Assembly (NCBI RefSeq): GCF_002210425.1
Contig: NZ_MWQK01000005.1
Span: 62,001-126,000 of the forward strand
DNA length: 64,000 bases
Source of the DNA: Fibrobacter sp. UWB2
GTDB taxonomy: Bacteria > Fibrobacterota > Fibrobacteria > Fibrobacterales > Fibrobacteraceae
Direction: 5' to 3'
Positions within the stretch are counted from its first letter, which is position 1. The number at the start of each line of letters is the position of its first letter. This document shows positions 63,611-64,000 of the stretch, piece after piece. Under the pieces are notes generated by a model. That model was not told the origin of the DNA and did no database searches. It saw only the letters and a program-made list of their open reading frames with translations. The translations under genes were made by a program, and so were the position numbers.

Positions 63611-64000
63611 CTACTTCTTATTTTCGAGTTCCGAAGCAACCACTTTCTTTCGGCGCGGTCTGCGAACAATAAAAAGACAGGCGCCAATCAGCACGAGCGA
63701 CACAGAAATCACCTTGCCCATCGGGAACGCTTCGTAAAAAACGAGAGCCCCCGCAAGCGTAGGTACTGCGGCACCGACCGCCGCGCTGAACGGGATGATG
63801 AACAGCGCACGTCCACGCGAGAACGACACCTGCGAATACAAAAAGGCAATGCCGTATGTCGCCACATAGCCAAGCGTTCTAAAGTCCATGAGCAAATTTG
63901 CCACTGACGAGAACTCGATATGGTCCAAATCAAAATCCATTGCGAGACTCTTGTAGAATGCCGCCGAGAGTCCAAAGCCAACCCCCATGATGAGCGAGTC
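63611..64000 (-). CDS. EamA/DMT-family transporter, partial (5' end outside window)
   Basis: C-terminal ~130 residues of a drug/metabolite transporter-like membrane protein. Four or so helices are visible (LGYVATYGIAFLYSQVSF, RALFIIPFSAAVGAAVPTLA, VISVSLVLIGACLFIV), ending in a basic tail. The frame remains open to the window edge (codons GAC TCG CTC ATC upstream of an internal ATG), so the gene continues beyond 64000. The substrate cannot be judged. Confidence 0.75.
   Translation of the reverse strand, partial: DSLIMGVGFGLSAAFYKSLAMDFDLDHIEFSSVANLLMDFRTLGYVATYGIAFLYSQVSFSRGRALFIIPFSAAVGAAVPTLAGALVFYEAFPMGKVISVSLVLIGACLFIVRRPRRKKVVASELENKK

Overview
The window looks like a chromosome segment from the phylum Fibrobacterota, most likely a Fibrobacter species. 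This is inferred from two tandem GH9 cellulases with a shared basic C-terminal tail, serine-run lipoprotein linkers, a CotH/lamin-tail lipoprotein, and promoter-like motifs of the Bacteroidetes type (TAnnTTTG). No plasmid, phage, insertion sequence or CRISPR array was seen.

Layout. 1-20.6 kb is GC-richer core DNA: a SPOR lipoprotein, rimO, a tRNA-Arg(CCG), outer-membrane and lipoprotein genes, purD-purE, two divergent GNAT acetyltransferases, an iron-sulfur flavoprotein, a TSCPD protein, an RDD membrane protein, a cupin, rseP, the GH9 pair, then ugd and a UDP-glucuronate 4-epimerase. 20.7-35.6 kb is a markedly AT-rich, single-strand polysaccharide cluster: GT2 and GT4 glycosyltransferases, three consecutive ATP-grasp ligase-like genes, a DUF6625-like gene, a Wzy-like polymerase, a Wzx-like flippase and a frameshifted acyltransferase. 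35.7-41.1 kb returns to core genes: a second iron-sulfur flavoprotein, rplM-rpsI, a CNNM/CBS protein, and an SppA peptidase joined to a barrel-like N-terminal domain.

41.2-60.7 kb is a second glycan region. It opens with a Wzc/BY-kinase and continues with an SGNH lipoprotein, an acyltransferase, a fourth ATP-grasp gene, a GINT1-like propeller and a GT4 on the plus strand. On the minus strand lie a second Wzx, a second frameshifted acyltransferase, a CDP-glycerol-type phosphotransferase, a second Wzy, several glycosyltransferases, a radical SAM/SPASM protein and a second UDP-glucose dehydrogenase of eukaryote-like type. 60.8-64 kb holds a CotH lipoprotein and a DMT transporter cut by the window edge.

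Working together: ugd plus the epimerase should supply UDP-GlcA and UDP-GalA. Glycosyltransferases build lipid-linked repeat units, acyltransferases and ATP-grasp enzymes would decorate them, Wzx flips and Wzy polymerises them, and the BY-kinase controls chain length. No initiating sugar-phosphate transferase and no Wza-like exporter is visible here. The most notable points are an apparently undescribed module shared by two neighbouring proteins, promoter motifs placed exactly 5 nt before start codons, a 30-bp dispersed repeat forming the N-terminus of one protein, the ATP-grasp trio, two acyltransferases each broken at a short simple repeat, an epimerase lacking its nucleotide-binding N-terminus, and the barrel-SppA fusion.
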